Assembly (NCBI GenBank): GCA_964591175.1
Contig: CAZQAF010000008.1
Span: 14,756-78,755 of the forward strand
Source: UBA11574 sp964591175
GTDB lineage: Bacteria > Desulfobacterota > Desulfobacteria > Desulfobacterales > UBA11574
Length of the DNA: 64,000 nucleotides
Direction: 5' to 3'
In this document: positions 25,004 through 34,009 of the stretch, piece by piece
Layout: every line of letters starts with the position of its first letter
Numbering within the stretch: position 1 is the stretch's first letter
The notes under the pieces: generated by a model
Database searches by the model: none
What the model saw: the letters and a program-made list of their open reading frames with translations, nothing else
Told to the model about the DNA's origin: nothing
Position numbers and translations under genes: made by a program

Positions 25004-25777
25004 CTATACCTCCTTTTGTTCTCTTGCGAGCCAGCGCAATCCGGAGAAAATGAGAAGACAAAGGAGGATCAGAATCACTGCTACGGGGCTTGCATATTTG
25101 AGCCCGTAATTCTCCAATCGTTCCCAAATCAGAACCGGGGCGATCATCGGGTGGTACGCCAACACGATGACTGCTCCGAATTCGGCAATTCCCCGGGCCC
25201 ACATCATAATCGCACCCGAGAGTATTGATCGCCAGCAAAGCGCCAGGCTGACCTTGAAAAACGCCTGCCACGGTGAAGCCCCGAGGGTCCGGGCGACGCG
25301 TTCCAGCCGGGGATCGACGCTCAGAAATCCATCCCGGGCCGCATTGACCAGAAATGGCAGCGATACGAATGCCATGGCAAGACTGATTCCCGGCACCGTA
25401 CCCATAAAACTGATGCCAAGCAGACCAAAGGCCTTGCCCAGAAAAAATTCACGTCCATATACCATCAACAGGGCAATGCCGGCAGCGGTGTGGGGAATCA
25501 TCACCGGCAGGTCGACGATGCCCTGGACAATGCTCTTTCCCGGAAAGCGCCAGCGGGCCAGGGCATAAGCCAGCGGAACGCCGAACAGAATACAACTCAG
25601 GGTTGCCCACAAGGCTGCCCGCAGGGTCAGCAGGATCGATTGGATGACCTCCGGATCGCTAATCGTGGACCGCAAGACCCCCGGTTCCGCGCTCACGACC
25701 ATCCTGGCCAGAGGGATCACGATGATCAGAACCAAAATCCCGCTCAGTCCGGATATAACGATCTTAAAATTCTTCAT
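25004..25777 (-). CDS. Tungstate/molybdate ABC transporter, permease
   Basis: Inner-membrane subunit of 257 residues with about six helices and the ABC permease EAA-type loop, visible as R-V-A-R-T-L-G-A-S-P-W-Q-A-F. The helices M-I-P-H-T-A-A-G-I-A-L-L and I-M-M-W-A-R-G-I-A-E-F-G-A match the ModB/WtpB family. Its ATG overlaps the stop of the binding-protein gene by four bases (ATGA), so synthesis is coupled. Confidence 0.92.
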   Translation of the reverse strand: MKNFKIVISGLSGILVLIIVIPLARMVVSAEPGVLRSTISDPEVIQSILLTLRAALWATLSCILFGVPLAYALARWRFPGKSIVQGIVDLPVMIPHTAAGIALLMVYGREFFLGKAFGLLGISFMGTVPGISLAMAFVSLPFLVNAARDGFLSVDPRLERVARTLGASPWQAFFKVSLALCWRSILSGAIMMWARGIAEFGAVIVLAYHPMIAPVLIWERLENYGLKYASPVAVILILLCLLIFSGLRWLAREQKEV

Positions 25778-26748
25778 TGAGTCAGCTGCTTTATGACGGG
25801 CGGCAGATGAGCCGCGTCTCCCGACAGTTTTGCCGGATAAATTGAATGCTGTCCGTTTTTCTCCATGACGTCACGTCCCTGGGGTCCCAGGACAAACGCC
25901 AGAAATTTGACTGCCCACGCTTTGTTCGGTGCATTGGAAGGGATCGTTATGCCGTAAACCATGGGCGCGCCTTTCTTTTCAATAAAGGTACCGGGTTTTT
26001 TACCCGAAATCTTGATGCTGGCCTGTTTGTAAAAGTCTGACCAGGCGAGCGACCCCAGGTTGATTTGATCCGGAAGCGTGACAAACGGCATATGATGCTG
26101 CTCACAGACGGACTTGTAGATAAACAGATAGTCGAGCTGGCCCGCTTCCACAAGAGGGATCAGATCCGTCTCTTTGGGTCGAACGTTCTGCAATGGGCAA
26201 CCGGCGACCAGTTTTTTGTAAAGTCCCGGTACCTTATAGTATTTTTCGGCCAACTGCCAAACGAGCTGGCTTCTATACCCGGCCGGATCGGCGTTGGGAT
26301 CGGAATGGCCGTATTCCACCCCTTTTTTCAGGAGGATTTCGTACCAGTTCTTGCCGTTGATCTTTTTGGCATATTTTGAATTCGGCCGATACATGATGGC
26401 CATCTCATTGGTGGCAAAGTGGATATCCCAGGATGCATAGTCAGGAATCAACAGAGAATCGATAACGGAATAATCAGCCGAGGCCATGATATCGCATTGT
26501 CTTTTCAGATCCGTGATCTTTCTGGCACAAATCCGGGACCCTGCCGCCTCCCTGAGCACCTGTACATTCGGGTATTTTTTGTTGAAGGCTTCTGCCATTT
26601 GTTTAAAGGGAATGGACAGAGAACCGGCGTGAAAAATAATCACTTTCCCCTGGTTTTGAGCCGAAGATGGAAAAGCAAAAAAGCCTGTGCAGACAAAACT
26701 GACCAACAGAAACAGCATCGATTTTTTTAAGAATCCTGTTTTCTTCAT
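25774..26748 (-). CDS. Tungstate/molybdate-binding periplasmic protein (WtpA-like)
   Basis: Substrate-binding subunit of about 324 residues. The signal peptide M-L-F-L-L-V-S-F-V-C-T-G-F-F-A-F-P-S-S-A is followed by the family opening K-V-I-I-F-H-A-G-S-L-S-I-P-F. The central D-P-N-A-D-P-A-G-Y-R segment and F-I-Y-K-S-V are typical of the WtpA/ModA2 group that uses octahedral metal coordination and favours tungstate. The ATG at 26748 has AAGGAGA at good distance; an in-frame extension upstream lacks a ribosome site. First gene of the wtpABC-like operon. Tungstate against molybdate preference cannot be settled here. Confidence 0.9.
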   Translation of the reverse strand: MKKTGFLKKSMLFLLVSFVCTGFFAFPSSAQNQGKVIIFHAGSLSIPFKQMAEAFNKKYPNVQVLREAAGSRICARKITDLKRQCDIMASADYSVIDSLLIPDYASWDIHFATNEMAIMYRPNSKYAKKINGKNWYEILLKKGVEYGHSDPNADPAGYRSQLVWQLAEKYYKVPGLYKKLVAGCPLQNVRPKETDLIPLVEAGQLDYLFIYKSVCEQHHMPFVTLPDQINLGSLAWSDFYKQASIKISGKKPGTFIEKKGAPMVYGITIPSNAPNKAWAVKFLAFVLGPQGRDVMEKNGQHSIYPAKLSGDAAHLPPVIKQLTQ

Positions 26749-26890
26749 CATCTCTCCTTCATCAATTCCGATACATGTAAGAAAGACCATAGATTTGTGC
26801 GGAGCAGTTTCCATGCTCCCTAGCCCCAATACCTCGATGCGTTGTCTTTATTCCGACACTTTACCGTATGGTTCAGGGCAAACCGCGATC

Positions 26891-26914
26891 TGTTATATCA
26901 ATCCAACCATAACA
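26891..26914. promoter_or_regulatory. Inverted repeat TGTTAT-N12-ATAACA upstream of wtpA
   Basis: Six-base arms with a 12-base spacer lie about 145 bases before the wtpA start. Spaced ATAAC-type arms are reminiscent of ModE/TunR-type oxyanion-responsive operators, but the match is weak. Listed as a candidate only. Confidence 0.25.
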
Positions 26915-26922
26915 AACCCTAC

Positions 26923-26937
26923 CCGGCCCCCGGCCGG
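26923..26937 (-). terminator. GC-rich hairpin after the DUF1566 gene
   Basis: CCGGCC (26923-26928) pairs with GGCCGG (26932-26937) around CCC, four bases beyond the DUF1566 stop. On the minus strand it is followed by GTAGGGTTTGTT, a poor T-run, so termination efficiency is uncertain. Confidence 0.4.
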
Positions 26938-26940
26938 TTG

Positions 26941-27876
26941 TCAAGAAAAGTTGTTTGCCCTCACAGGCCAAAGATAAAATTCTGATAACGGTTTGTGACC
27001 GACTCCGACGGCGCCGTCTATCATATATAAAACCCATGCATAATCCGTGTCATACATGCTTGTTGTCGAAGACCAATAAAAATCCTGCACGTCAACAAAT
27101 TGATGATCAACCGGCAACGCCGGCGAATGCCGGCCCATATCAGTAAGACTTTCCAATTCGACAATATTTGGGACCCGCCAGTCATTGTAACCATATTTCC
27201 ATTCTCTGTTCATCTGTAATACAATATCAAAAGCCGTGTTCCAATCCACCGTGTCGGTATAAACATTTGCGTTCTTCATCCAGGTTAAGTCTGTCGCATT
27301 GTCCACTATAAAATCCGCATTTTCTGTAAAACGATGCCTGTTGAAACACAAACCCGACTGAAATTCGCCATCTTGACCTGTGTTATGGCAATCGATGATA
27401 CCACCACGTTCACTGAAACAATTCTGTTGTCCGGTCTGAAATATCCGGCTGTTGTTATGACTTTTTGAACTGCGGACTGGCCAAACCATATAAGAGCCGT
27501 ATTTCATTCCTTTATACACCCTTGCTCCCCCTAAATGAATATACCAGGCCTGGTCCGGAAGTCTGGCACAACTGGTCGACGTCCAATAATAGCCGGTAAA
27601 CACATTAACGAAAGGGTGGAAGGGCGGGAGGCTTGGATTAATTGTTTCATGGTGTATGATGCTATACAATTCTTTGCGATTGGGCAGTTTCCAGTCGCTG
27701 TAACCGTATAGCGCTGAATGATTCAAATCTTTAATAAAAGTCAATGCCTCATTCCATGTCATTGGAAAATCCGACAGAGAAGCATTTTTCGTCCACATTA
27801 GTTCTGTTTGTTCGTCTAATACAACCTGGTCCTGTTCTTCAAATCGACTCATATCGGCCTTTGAGAATGATAACAT
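26941..27876 (-). CDS. DUF1566 protein with two Lcl-type domains
   Basis: Protein of 311 residues that contains two tandem copies of the DUF1566 (Lcl C-terminal-like) domain. Copy one runs from about residue 24 to 155 (L-M-W-T-K-N-A-S ... Y-G-Y-S-D-W-K-L-P-N-R-K-E-L ... Y-Y-W-T-S-T ... V-W-P-V-R), copy two from about 195 to 308 (L-T-W-M-K-N-A-N ... Y-N-D-W-R-V-P-N-I-V-E-L ... F-Y-W-S-S-T ... L-W-P-V-R). No signal peptide is seen, unusual for a family often found on surface proteins. An internal ATG at 27855 has AAAGG upstream and is an alternative start. Function unknown. Confidence 0.88.
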   Translation of the reverse strand: MLSFSKADMSRFEEQDQVVLDEQTELMWTKNASLSDFPMTWNEALTFIKDLNHSALYGYSDWKLPNRKELYSIIHHETINPSLPPFHPFVNVFTGYYWTSTSCARLPDQAWYIHLGGARVYKGMKYGSYMVWPVRSSKSHNNSRIFQTGQQNCFSERGGIIDCHNTGQDGEFQSGLCFNRHRFTENADFIVDNATDLTWMKNANVYTDTVDWNTAFDIVLQMNREWKYGYNDWRVPNIVELESLTDMGRHSPALPVDHQFVDVQDFYWSSTTSMYDTDYAWVLYMIDGAVGVGHKPLSEFYLWPVRANNFS

Positions 27877-27954
27877 GAAGGGGTAACTTTAGTCCCTATG
27901 TCACTCAAATTTGCTTGAATGGCTGTCCCAAATTGTTCGCCGAAAACCCAGTGG

Positions 27955-28458
27955 TTAAGAATCCGACGCTGCTTTCTCCTGGGGCCTCTGCCTGCAAAGG
28001 AAAAGGTTTATGGCCTTCATGCTCATCACTACTTCGCGGTTTTGGTTTATCACTTCGATGAAGGAGCGGACCACACCACGATCCGGCTTGGAGCGCGAGC
28101 GTTTCCTTTCCAAAACAGTAACGCGGATGGATAGCGCGTCGCCGGGACGCACAGGTATTTTCCAGCGCAGCTCGTCGACACCGGGTGAACCCAGGCTTGC
28201 CACTTTCGAAAGATAGTGGTCGGCGAAAAGCCGCATCATCAAGCCGGCAGTGTGCCAACCGCTGGCGATCAAGCCGCCGTAGACGGTACTCTTCGCAAGT
28301 TCAGGGTCCGTGTGGAACACTTGCGGGTCGAACCGCCGGGCAAAAGCGATCACTTCATCCTGCTCCACTGCGATAGAACCGAACTCGTGGACCGAGTCAA
28401 GGACGTAATCTTCAAAGTAGCGACTTTCAACGGGGACGGTAAAAGTAACGTTGCTCAT
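27955..28458 (-). CDS. MaoC-family hydratase/dehydratase
   Basis: Hot-dog fold (R)-specific enoyl-CoA hydratase-like protein, 167 residues. The hydratase-2 motif region is F-D-P-Q-V-F-H-T-D-P-E-L-A with the catalytic Asp and His, followed by Y-G-G-L-I-A-S-G-W-H-T. It would add or remove water on an acyl-CoA. It is monocistronic. The exact acyl-CoA is unknown; beta-oxidation or branched-chain acid use are both possible. Confidence 0.92.
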   Translation of the reverse strand: MSNVTFTVPVESRYFEDYVLDSVHEFGSIAVEQDEVIAFARRFDPQVFHTDPELAKSTVYGGLIASGWHTAGLMMRLFADHYLSKVASLGSPGVDELRWKIPVRPGDALSIRVTVLERKRSRSKPDRGVVRSFIEVINQNREVVMSMKAINLFLCRQRPQEKAASDS

Positions 28459-28599
28459 AGCTCTCCTTATAAAAACATGGTTTTTAATCTCGGCTCAGTA
28501 TAACCGATAGGCGCCAGTCATAGTGGGCTCACGTGGGCGTAGCCTGCTGAGGTAAAGCATAACGAATTGCCGGGCAGGTGTAGAAATTTGTTCAATTAT

Positions 28600-28630
28600 G
28601 CGCCATCATGATCCTTAAATCTGATGGCGC
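28600..28630. terminator. Hairpin at the end of the emrAB operon
   Basis: GCGCCATCA (28600-28608) pairs perfectly with TGATGGCGC (28622-28630) around a 13-base loop. It starts five bases past the emrB stop on the minus strand. On the plus strand it is followed by TGTTTT. Position and stem strength suggest the operon terminator. Confidence 0.6.
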
Positions 28631-28634
28631 TGTT

Positions 28635-30236
28635 TTAACTTGCCGGTTCTTTTATATATTCTTTGCCCCGTTTGGCCCTTGATTTCATTATTTTTTCATT
28701 TACGAAGATCAGGATTAGAAAAGAGCTGCCGATGAGCGCAAATATAAAACTGTGCCGGAAAGTATCTTGAAAAGCAAAGCTCAGGGCTTGTAAGTTCTGC
28801 ACCTTGCCAAAGAAAACTTGGGCCTTCCCGACGGCGGCATCGTGGGTAAACATCGAGGAAAACCGCGGGATGATCGAATCTAAAAATCGACGGACATACC
28901 CATAGTTTTGCATGATGCCGATCCCTTCGAGATGTATCGCCAGGCTCTTTTCCAGTATGTTCGTCGCAACAGCCGTGCCAAGGGCTCCGCCCACAAACCG
29001 AAGATAATGCATCAGGCTTACCCCCAGTGCGGTCTTATCACCCAGACGTCCCAGGGCCATGGCGGAAAGCGGTGCAAAAAAACAACCCATGCCGATACCC
29101 AGCGGTATGGTGACAATGGCGGCCCTGACGGACGGGGTGTAGTAGTTCAACGAAGGAATGAAATACCAGCAGGTAAAGAGGAAAATCACGCAACTTAGCG
29201 CCAGGACAGGCTGTGGACCAAACCGGTCGCTCAGTATGCCGGCGCCTGGAGAAAAGATGGCGATAAACATGGCAAAGGCCAGCATGTGAAGTCCGGTGTC
29301 AAATGTCCCGAGATGCTTTAAATTTTCGTAAAAAAGAGGGAGAAGATATAAGAATTGATAGATGCACAGTCCCATGACGAAAAAATAAAACCCCATGGAC
29401 AGCATGTATGTCCTGTTTTTTAAAATAGCCGGGTCGATGAGCCGGTTGTCGGCGGATATCTCCGAAATCATAAACAGCATCAAAGCCATGGCAGCGCCCA
29501 GGGCGAGCGAGCCGATGGTGGTTGACTGCAGCCAGCCGAGCTGTTGTCCCTTTGACAGAACGATCAGGAGGAAAACCGTAAAGATCCCCATAAAAAGATA
29601 ACTGATGAAATTAAATTTAGGGCGCCCTTGATGTGTCATCATCAGGGGTAAAAAGGAAAGGGCGGCAACAAAATTCAACGCACCCACCGGCAGGTTGATA
29701 TAAAACACCCATCGCCAGCTCAAATTCTGGGTAATCCATCCGCCGACGGTCGGTCCCAGCGACGGTGCGAAACTCACGCCCATGGCATAGATGCCCATGG
29801 CCAGTCCCTGTTTTTCCGGAGGATAAATCGAAAATAAGATGGTTTGGGCCGATGCCATGATAAACGCTTCGCCGATCCCCTGCAGGCTGCGGGCAGCGAT
29901 CATGTTCCCCAGGGTCCCGGCCATGCCGCAAAGGGTGCTCGAAAGGGTAAACAGAGCAAGCCCGGTCGCAAAAAGACGCTTGAGCCCGACCACATGGGTG
30001 AGATTGTGCGTCAGCAAAAGTGCAACCGCCGCGGCGGTCATGTAGGACGTGATGACCCATTGGATGCCGTAAAGGTCTGTGGAAAGCGGGCCGATCATTT
30101 TGGGAATCACGACGACCACAATGGTCGTGTCCAAAATGGCCATGAAGGCACCGGTCATGACGATAATCGTCAGAAAGGTCCGCCGGCCGCGAGAAATGGT
30201 GCGATATATCGGAAGATCTGTTGACGGTGCCTCCAT
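28635..30236 (-). CDS. DHA2-family MFS drug exporter (EmrB/QacA type)
   Basis: Proton-driven exporter of 533 residues with about 14 predicted helices. The DHA2 signatures are D-T-T-I-V-V-V-V-I-P in helix 1, then the motif A-A-R-S-L-Q-G-I-G-E-A in helix 4 and M-G-V-S-F-A-P-S-L-G-P-T-V-G-G in helix 5 (motif C of antiporters). The ATG overlaps the stop of the membrane fusion gene (TGATG). With that protein it forms a two-part EmrAB-type pump; no outer-membrane factor gene is adjacent. Substrates are likely amphiphilic toxins. Confidence 0.93.
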   Translation of the reverse strand: MEAPSTDLPIYRTISRGRRTFLTIIVMTGAFMAILDTTIVVVVIPKMIGPLSTDLYGIQWVITSYMTAAAVALLLTHNLTHVVGLKRLFATGLALFTLSSTLCGMAGTLGNMIAARSLQGIGEAFIMASAQTILFSIYPPEKQGLAMGIYAMGVSFAPSLGPTVGGWITQNLSWRWVFYINLPVGALNFVAALSFLPLMMTHQGRPKFNFISYLFMGIFTVFLLIVLSKGQQLGWLQSTTIGSLALGAAMALMLFMISEISADNRLIDPAILKNRTYMLSMGFYFFVMGLCIYQFLYLLPLFYENLKHLGTFDTGLHMLAFAMFIAIFSPGAGILSDRFGPQPVLALSCVIFLFTCWYFIPSLNYYTPSVRAAIVTIPLGIGMGCFFAPLSAMALGRLGDKTALGVSLMHYLRFVGGALGTAVATNILEKSLAIHLEGIGIMQNYGYVRRFLDSIIPRFSSMFTHDAAVGKAQVFFGKVQNLQALSFAFQDTFRHSFIFALIGSSFLILIFVNEKIMKSRAKRGKEYIKEPAS

Positions 30237-31393
30237 CAAACCCCTTCCCGCCGGATTTCCACTTCCCCGCTCAAACCGACCTGCAGCACACTGATATCAC
30301 CTTGGGTAATATCGATGCGAATCGGTATGCGCTGTGCCACCTTGGTGAATTCCCCCGCGGATATATCGCGGGGCGCAAGGGCAAATGTTGCAGCGGAGGC
30401 CGGAAGCACCTGCCGAACGACACCCTTGTATTTTTGATTCGGATAAGCATCGACCGTTATGTTGACGGTGTCGCCCGGGATGACGCCTTTGAGCTTGTTT
30501 TCTTCCAGCAGCGCAACCACATATAGACTTTTCGGATCCAGCACGGCATAAATCGCACTCGTCGGAGAAACAATATCGCCGGGGCTGACATACTGTTTTG
30601 CCACCCGGCCGTCAATGCTGCTTCTGAGCGAACATGCGGCAATATTTCTCTTTTCGTTGTCCAAGGCCGCAGAAAGTCCCTTTATCGATTCGGACAATGC
30701 CTGGATGGATTGCCGTACCTCCTCGATCTGCGTTTGTTTAGCTTCGGCCAGCAAAACATCGAGCCGGGCTGAATTTATCGATGCTTCAATTGCGGTGGCA
30801 TTTTCTATGACCGCCTTTTTTTCGGCACCCTGGACGGAAAGCTGGGTGCTGATGTCTTCAGCCTTTTGTTTTGCAACGACTTTTGCCTTGTAAAGCGTCT
30901 CAAAACGCTTCCGATCCCGCGCCAGCTGATCAATGAGCGCCTGTATGCTCGCGGCTTTTGCATTCATGGCCTTTTTTTGTTTTTTGAGCTGATCCACCCT
31001 GGCAGCGGCGATTTTTATATTCAACGCAGTCTCTTTTTGAAGCCGCGTAAGCAGCAGCTTTTGTTCCTCCTGTTTTTTATGCGTTGCCAGAATTTCCGAT
31101 TCCAGGCGCTTGGCTTCGAGACGATAGGGGACATCATCGATTCGCGCAATAATCTCATCCTTTTGAACCGGGTCGCCCTCTTTTTTCTCCATTTTGAGTA
31201 TCCGGCCGCTGACCCGGTCAAATCCAAGGGTTGCCAGGGAATCGGTCTTGATAAAAACCGCATCTGAAACAGCGTAACGTAATCTGAAATGAATATACCA
31301 CACCAGCAACACTACCAGAACAACAACGCCGGCCGTCAAAAGAACCACCGCAACGGTTTTTCCTTTTTGGCCGGCATTTGAGGATTGACTCAT
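30236..31393 (-). CDS. HlyD/EmrA-type membrane fusion protein
   Basis: Periplasmic adaptor of 385 residues for the adjacent MFS exporter. One N-terminal helix (T-V-A-V-V-L-L-T-A-G-V-V-V-L-V-V-L-L-V-W-Y) anchors it. A biotinyl-lipoyl half-motif G-R-I-L-K-M-E-K-K-E-G-D-P-V follows, then a long coiled-coil hairpin (about 90-245), the second lipoyl half S-S-I-D-G-R-V-A-K-Q-Y-V-S-P-G-D and a beta-barrel. AAGGAGAGC precedes the ATG. The promoter and operator upstream point to TetR-type control. Confidence 0.92.
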   Translation of the reverse strand: MSQSSNAGQKGKTVAVVLLTAGVVVLVVLLVWYIHFRLRYAVSDAVFIKTDSLATLGFDRVSGRILKMEKKEGDPVQKDEIIARIDDVPYRLEAKRLESEILATHKKQEEQKLLLTRLQKETALNIKIAAARVDQLKKQKKAMNAKAASIQALIDQLARDRKRFETLYKAKVVAKQKAEDISTQLSVQGAEKKAVIENATAIEASINSARLDVLLAEAKQTQIEEVRQSIQALSESIKGLSAALDNEKRNIAACSLRSSIDGRVAKQYVSPGDIVSPTSAIYAVLDPKSLYVVALLEENKLKGVIPGDTVNITVDAYPNQKYKGVVRQVLPASAATFALAPRDISAGEFTKVAQRIPIRIDITQGDISVLQVGLSGEVEIRREGV

Positions 31394-31445
31394 GTTGACT
31401 GCTCTCCTTGATGCATTTTAATGCCGGAAAAAACAAAAAATGAAT

Positions 31446-31496
31446 ATTGAACAAACGTTCGATTGGTTAATATGAAACACGTTCCGTTTCTGTCAA
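31446..31496 (-). promoter_or_regulatory. emrAB promoter with candidate TetR-type operator
   Basis: On the minus strand TTGACA (31496-31491) is followed after 18 bases by TATTAA (31472-31467). Directly downstream is AACCAATCGAACGTTTGTTC, an imperfect palindrome with core GAAC-GTTT-GTTC. The order -35, -10, palindrome is the same as at the EMO and tetR promoters, although the palindrome sequence differs. No regulator gene is adjacent. Confidence 0.45.
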
Positions 31497-31578
31497 GGGC
31501 TTTTTTGAGTGAACCGCAACGGGTTCGAAAACTTTTCGCAGTATCTGTAAACGCACCCCTTTACGATTTCTTATGGGA

Positions 31579-31971
31579 CTATGGACCGGAAACAGACCCG
31601 TCGGTTTGCAGCGTATATGCCCTCGTCGTGCCCCTGAAGGTAAACGTCGGATCTGTCAGTTGAATGACGTCTTTGTGATCAATGATCGTCGGATTACCGT
31701 TGACTTGGGAATTGGCACTGAGTTTACCCATGGCCTGGAGCTGGGCCCTGGAAATTCGGGTGGCGCTGGTCTGGTCGTCGGCAAAATAGGCCATCGCCGT
31801 ATCCCAAAAGTTTTTGGCTGCGGCAATGGCTGCCGAATCCTGTCCCTTGGTCCGGTAGGATAAATATGCGGGAATGGCAATAGCAGCCAGAATACCGATA
31901 ATCGCGATAACAATCATCACCTCAATCAGCGTAAAACCCTTTTGATCATTTCGTCTCAATTTCCGCAACAT
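31579..31971 (-). CDS. Type IV pilin (PilA-like major pilin)
   Basis: Prepilin of 130 residues. The leader ends in Q-K-G, then mature F-T-L-I-E-V-M-I-V-I-A-I-I-G-I-L-A-A-I-A with Glu5 and the long N-terminal helix. A short C-terminal globular part follows. The length falls between classical pilins and the short Geobacter-type pilins. GGAGGGGAAT precedes the ATG. Pilus assembly genes are not in the window. Roles could be attachment, twitching or contact with minerals or partners. Confidence 0.93.
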   Translation of the reverse strand: MLRKLRRNDQKGFTLIEVMIVIAIIGILAAIAIPAYLSYRTKGQDSAAIAAAKNFWDTAMAYFADDQTSATRISRAQLQAMGKLSANSQVNGNPTIIDHKDVIQLTDPTFTFRGTTRAYTLQTDGSVSGP

Positions 31972-32007
31972 ATTCCCCTCCCTTCCCTCTCGAATTTTCC
32001 GCAGGAT

Positions 32008-32994
32008 TTACCCTTTTATCTCATTGATCCTGTCTGTCAGTTCGGGAATAAAATCAAGGATGTCATCCACAATGCCCACATCCGCGGCTTGGAAAATCGG
32101 TGCTTTCGGGTTTTTATTGACAGCGACGATAAACGGCGCGCCCTTGATGCCGCCAAGGTGCTGGAAGGCGCCGCTGATGCCCAGCGCCAGGTAGACTTTC
32201 GGCTTGACGGTTTGCCCCGATGTTCCGACCTGCCGGGATTTCTCCAGCCATTTTGCATCCACAATGGGTCTCGAACACGATACATCCGCACCCATGGCCT
32301 TGGCCAGATCGAATACGATTTCCAGGTTGTCCTGGTCTTCGATCCCTCTTCCCACGGATACCAGAACATCCGACTTGGCGATATCGACATCCCCGACCTC
32401 GGCCGCGACAACTTCCAGATATCGGCGGGCATTGCCCGGGACACCGCCCGCCAGGGCCTCGGCGCTTTTGTCGACGATTTGGGTATCCTTGGTTCGGTTC
32501 TCATCGGCTTTGAATGATCCCGGTCGAACGGTAATCACAACGCCGTTGGAAACATCGCAAAGGACACGGGTACTGACCTGGCCGAGAAATTCTTCACGAA
32601 CTGCTTTGAGCTTCCCGTTTTCAATGCCTTCTAAACCAATGACATCCGGAAGATACGCGGCATCCAGTTTGACGGAAAGGCCCGGCGCCAGATCCATTCC
32701 AAAATGTTCGTGGGGGATCAGTATGATGCTTTCATTCGGCAAAATACGGACCAGCGCCGGCCGGAGCACCTCTGCATTGACATACGCCAAGGCTTCGCCG
32801 TCGATTTTCCAGACCTCGTCAAAACGCGGCGCCATATTCCGGCACACAGTATCGAGCTCGGCGCCGGAACCTGCAACAATGGCCGTAATCGAAGCATCCG
32901 GATTCAACGCTCCGGCAGCGGTAATCAATTCCAGGGCCGTATCATCCGCCGTCCCGTCTTTGTGAAGAATATATGCGAAAATCTGTTGAGCCAT
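32008..32994 (-). CDS. etfA: Electron transfer flavoprotein alpha subunit
   Basis: FAD-binding subunit of ETF, 328 residues. The C-terminal FAD signature is conserved: V-S-V-G-R-G-I, then C-S-R-P-I-V-D-A-K-W, V-G-T-S-G-Q-T-V-K-P-K-V-Y-L-A-L-G-I-S-G-A-F-Q-H and I-V-A-V-N-K-N-P. The start overlaps the etfB stop by one base (TAATG). With EtfB it collects electrons from acyl-CoA dehydrogenases. The gene order EMO-etfB-etfA indicates electron delivery to the adjacent menaquinone oxidoreductase. Confidence 0.96.
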   Translation of the reverse strand: MAQQIFAYILHKDGTADDTALELITAAGALNPDASITAIVAGSGAELDTVCRNMAPRFDEVWKIDGEALAYVNAEVLRPALVRILPNESIILIPHEHFGMDLAPGLSVKLDAAYLPDVIGLEGIENGKLKAVREEFLGQVSTRVLCDVSNGVVITVRPGSFKADENRTKDTQIVDKSAEALAGGVPGNARRYLEVVAAEVGDVDIAKSDVLVSVGRGIEDQDNLEIVFDLAKAMGADVSCSRPIVDAKWLEKSRQVGTSGQTVKPKVYLALGISGAFQHLGGIKGAPFIVAVNKNPKAPIFQAADVGIVDDILDFIPELTDRINEIKG

Positions 32995-33785
32995 TATTTG
33001 ATCCCTCCTTTGGCCTTTAAGAGTTCGATAAGTTTGTCGATGATTTCGTCGGTGCTTCCTTCCAGGATTTCCGCCCCCTCACCGGGTTCAGGCACAAAAT
33101 AATCGATCCGCTTTGTTCGCGCCGCAGATGCGCCGACAGCATCCGCCCCAATGCCGAGATCTTTGGCGGTGTGAACCGGGATGTCAAGGGAGGCGACTTT
33201 TCGGATTCCGCGAATACCTACATACCGGGGTTCATTGATGCCGGTCTGAATCGAAAGGACACACGGCAGATCGATCTCATTCATCTCCTGATTTCCACCG
33301 GCGATTTCACGGCCGACTTTGATTGTTTTTTCATCCACAACTTCTATTAAATTGACCAGCGACGCATAGGGCCGGTCGAGCATTGCAGCCAGCATACCGC
33401 CAACCTGACCGGACCCGTCATCGGCCTGGGCTCCGGTCAGAATCAGATCATAGTTGCCCTTTTCAACTTCGGCCTTTAAAACAGCGGCGGTTCCCTTCCC
33501 GTCAGAGCCGGTGAACGCTTCGTCCGAAAGGAGGATACCGTGATCAGCGCCCATGGCCATCTCCCTTCGGACAACCTCCTCGCCTTCCTCGTCGCCGACG
33601 GTCACAACGGTAACGCTGCCGCCGACCTTGTCCCGAATCTGAATGGCCTCTTCGACCGCATAATTATCCCACTCGTTGACGGAATATACCAGGTCCTCCC
33701 GTTCGATATCCGTCCCGTCCCTGTTCACCTCTATTTCGTTTTCCGAAGTATCCGGAACCCGCTTGATGCATACCAAGATTTCCAT
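32994..33785 (-). CDS. etfB: Electron transfer flavoprotein beta subunit
   Basis: AMP-binding subunit of ETF, 263 residues. It opens with M-E-I-L-V-C-I-K-R-V-P-D-T and has the beta signature V-N-E-W-D-N-Y-A-V-E-E-A and T-G-A-Q-A-D-D-G-S-G-Q-V-G. The ATG at 33785 has GGAGGG six bases upstream. The frame formally runs on through the N gap, but that extension is an assembly artefact. It is coupled to etfA. Confidence 0.96.
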   Translation of the reverse strand: MEILVCIKRVPDTSENEIEVNRDGTDIEREDLVYSVNEWDNYAVEEAIQIRDKVGGSVTVVTVGDEEGEEVVRREMAMGADHGILLSDEAFTGSDGKGTAAVLKAEVEKGNYDLILTGAQADDGSGQVGGMLAAMLDRPYASLVNLIEVVDEKTIKVGREIAGGNQEMNEIDLPCVLSIQTGINEPRYVGIRGIRKVASLDIPVHTAKDLGIGADAVGASAARTKRIDYFVPEPGEGAEILEGSTDEIIDKLIELLKAKGGIK

Positions 33786-33828
33786 AGTATCCCTCCAATA
33801 TAAGTAGTTGCTTCTTAACCGAATTTGC

Positions 33829-33928
33829 NNNNNNNNNNNNNNNNNNNNNNNNNNNNNNNNNNNNNNNNNNNNNNNNNNNNNNNNNNNNNNNNNNNNNNNN
33901 NNNNNNNNNNNNNNNNNNNNNNNNNNNN
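33829..33928. other. 100-N gap flanked by a 55-base duplicate (assembly artefact)
   Basis: The 55 bases at 33774-33828 (start of etfB and its ribosome site) recur exactly at 33929-33983 on the other side of 100 N. Two contigs ending with the same 55-base overlap were scaffolded instead of merged. The length is consistent with a common assembly k-mer. The true sequence probably lacks both the N and one copy. Confidence 0.9.
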
Positions 33929-34009
33929 CAAGATTTCCATAGTATCCCTCCAATATAAGTAGTTGCTTCTTAACCGAATTTGCGACTTTACGACCTTATC
34001 ATTTAAAAT

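Noticed and set aside
32204..32965. Long plus-strand frame of 253 codons opposite etfA
   Set aside because: It is antisense to a fully conserved etfA gene. Its Ser/Arg/Pro-rich product is typical of a shadow frame.
33786..33953. N-terminal extension of EtfB through the N gap
   Set aside because: The extension is created by the duplicated 55 bases and N. The ATG at 33785 with GGAGGG is the proper start.
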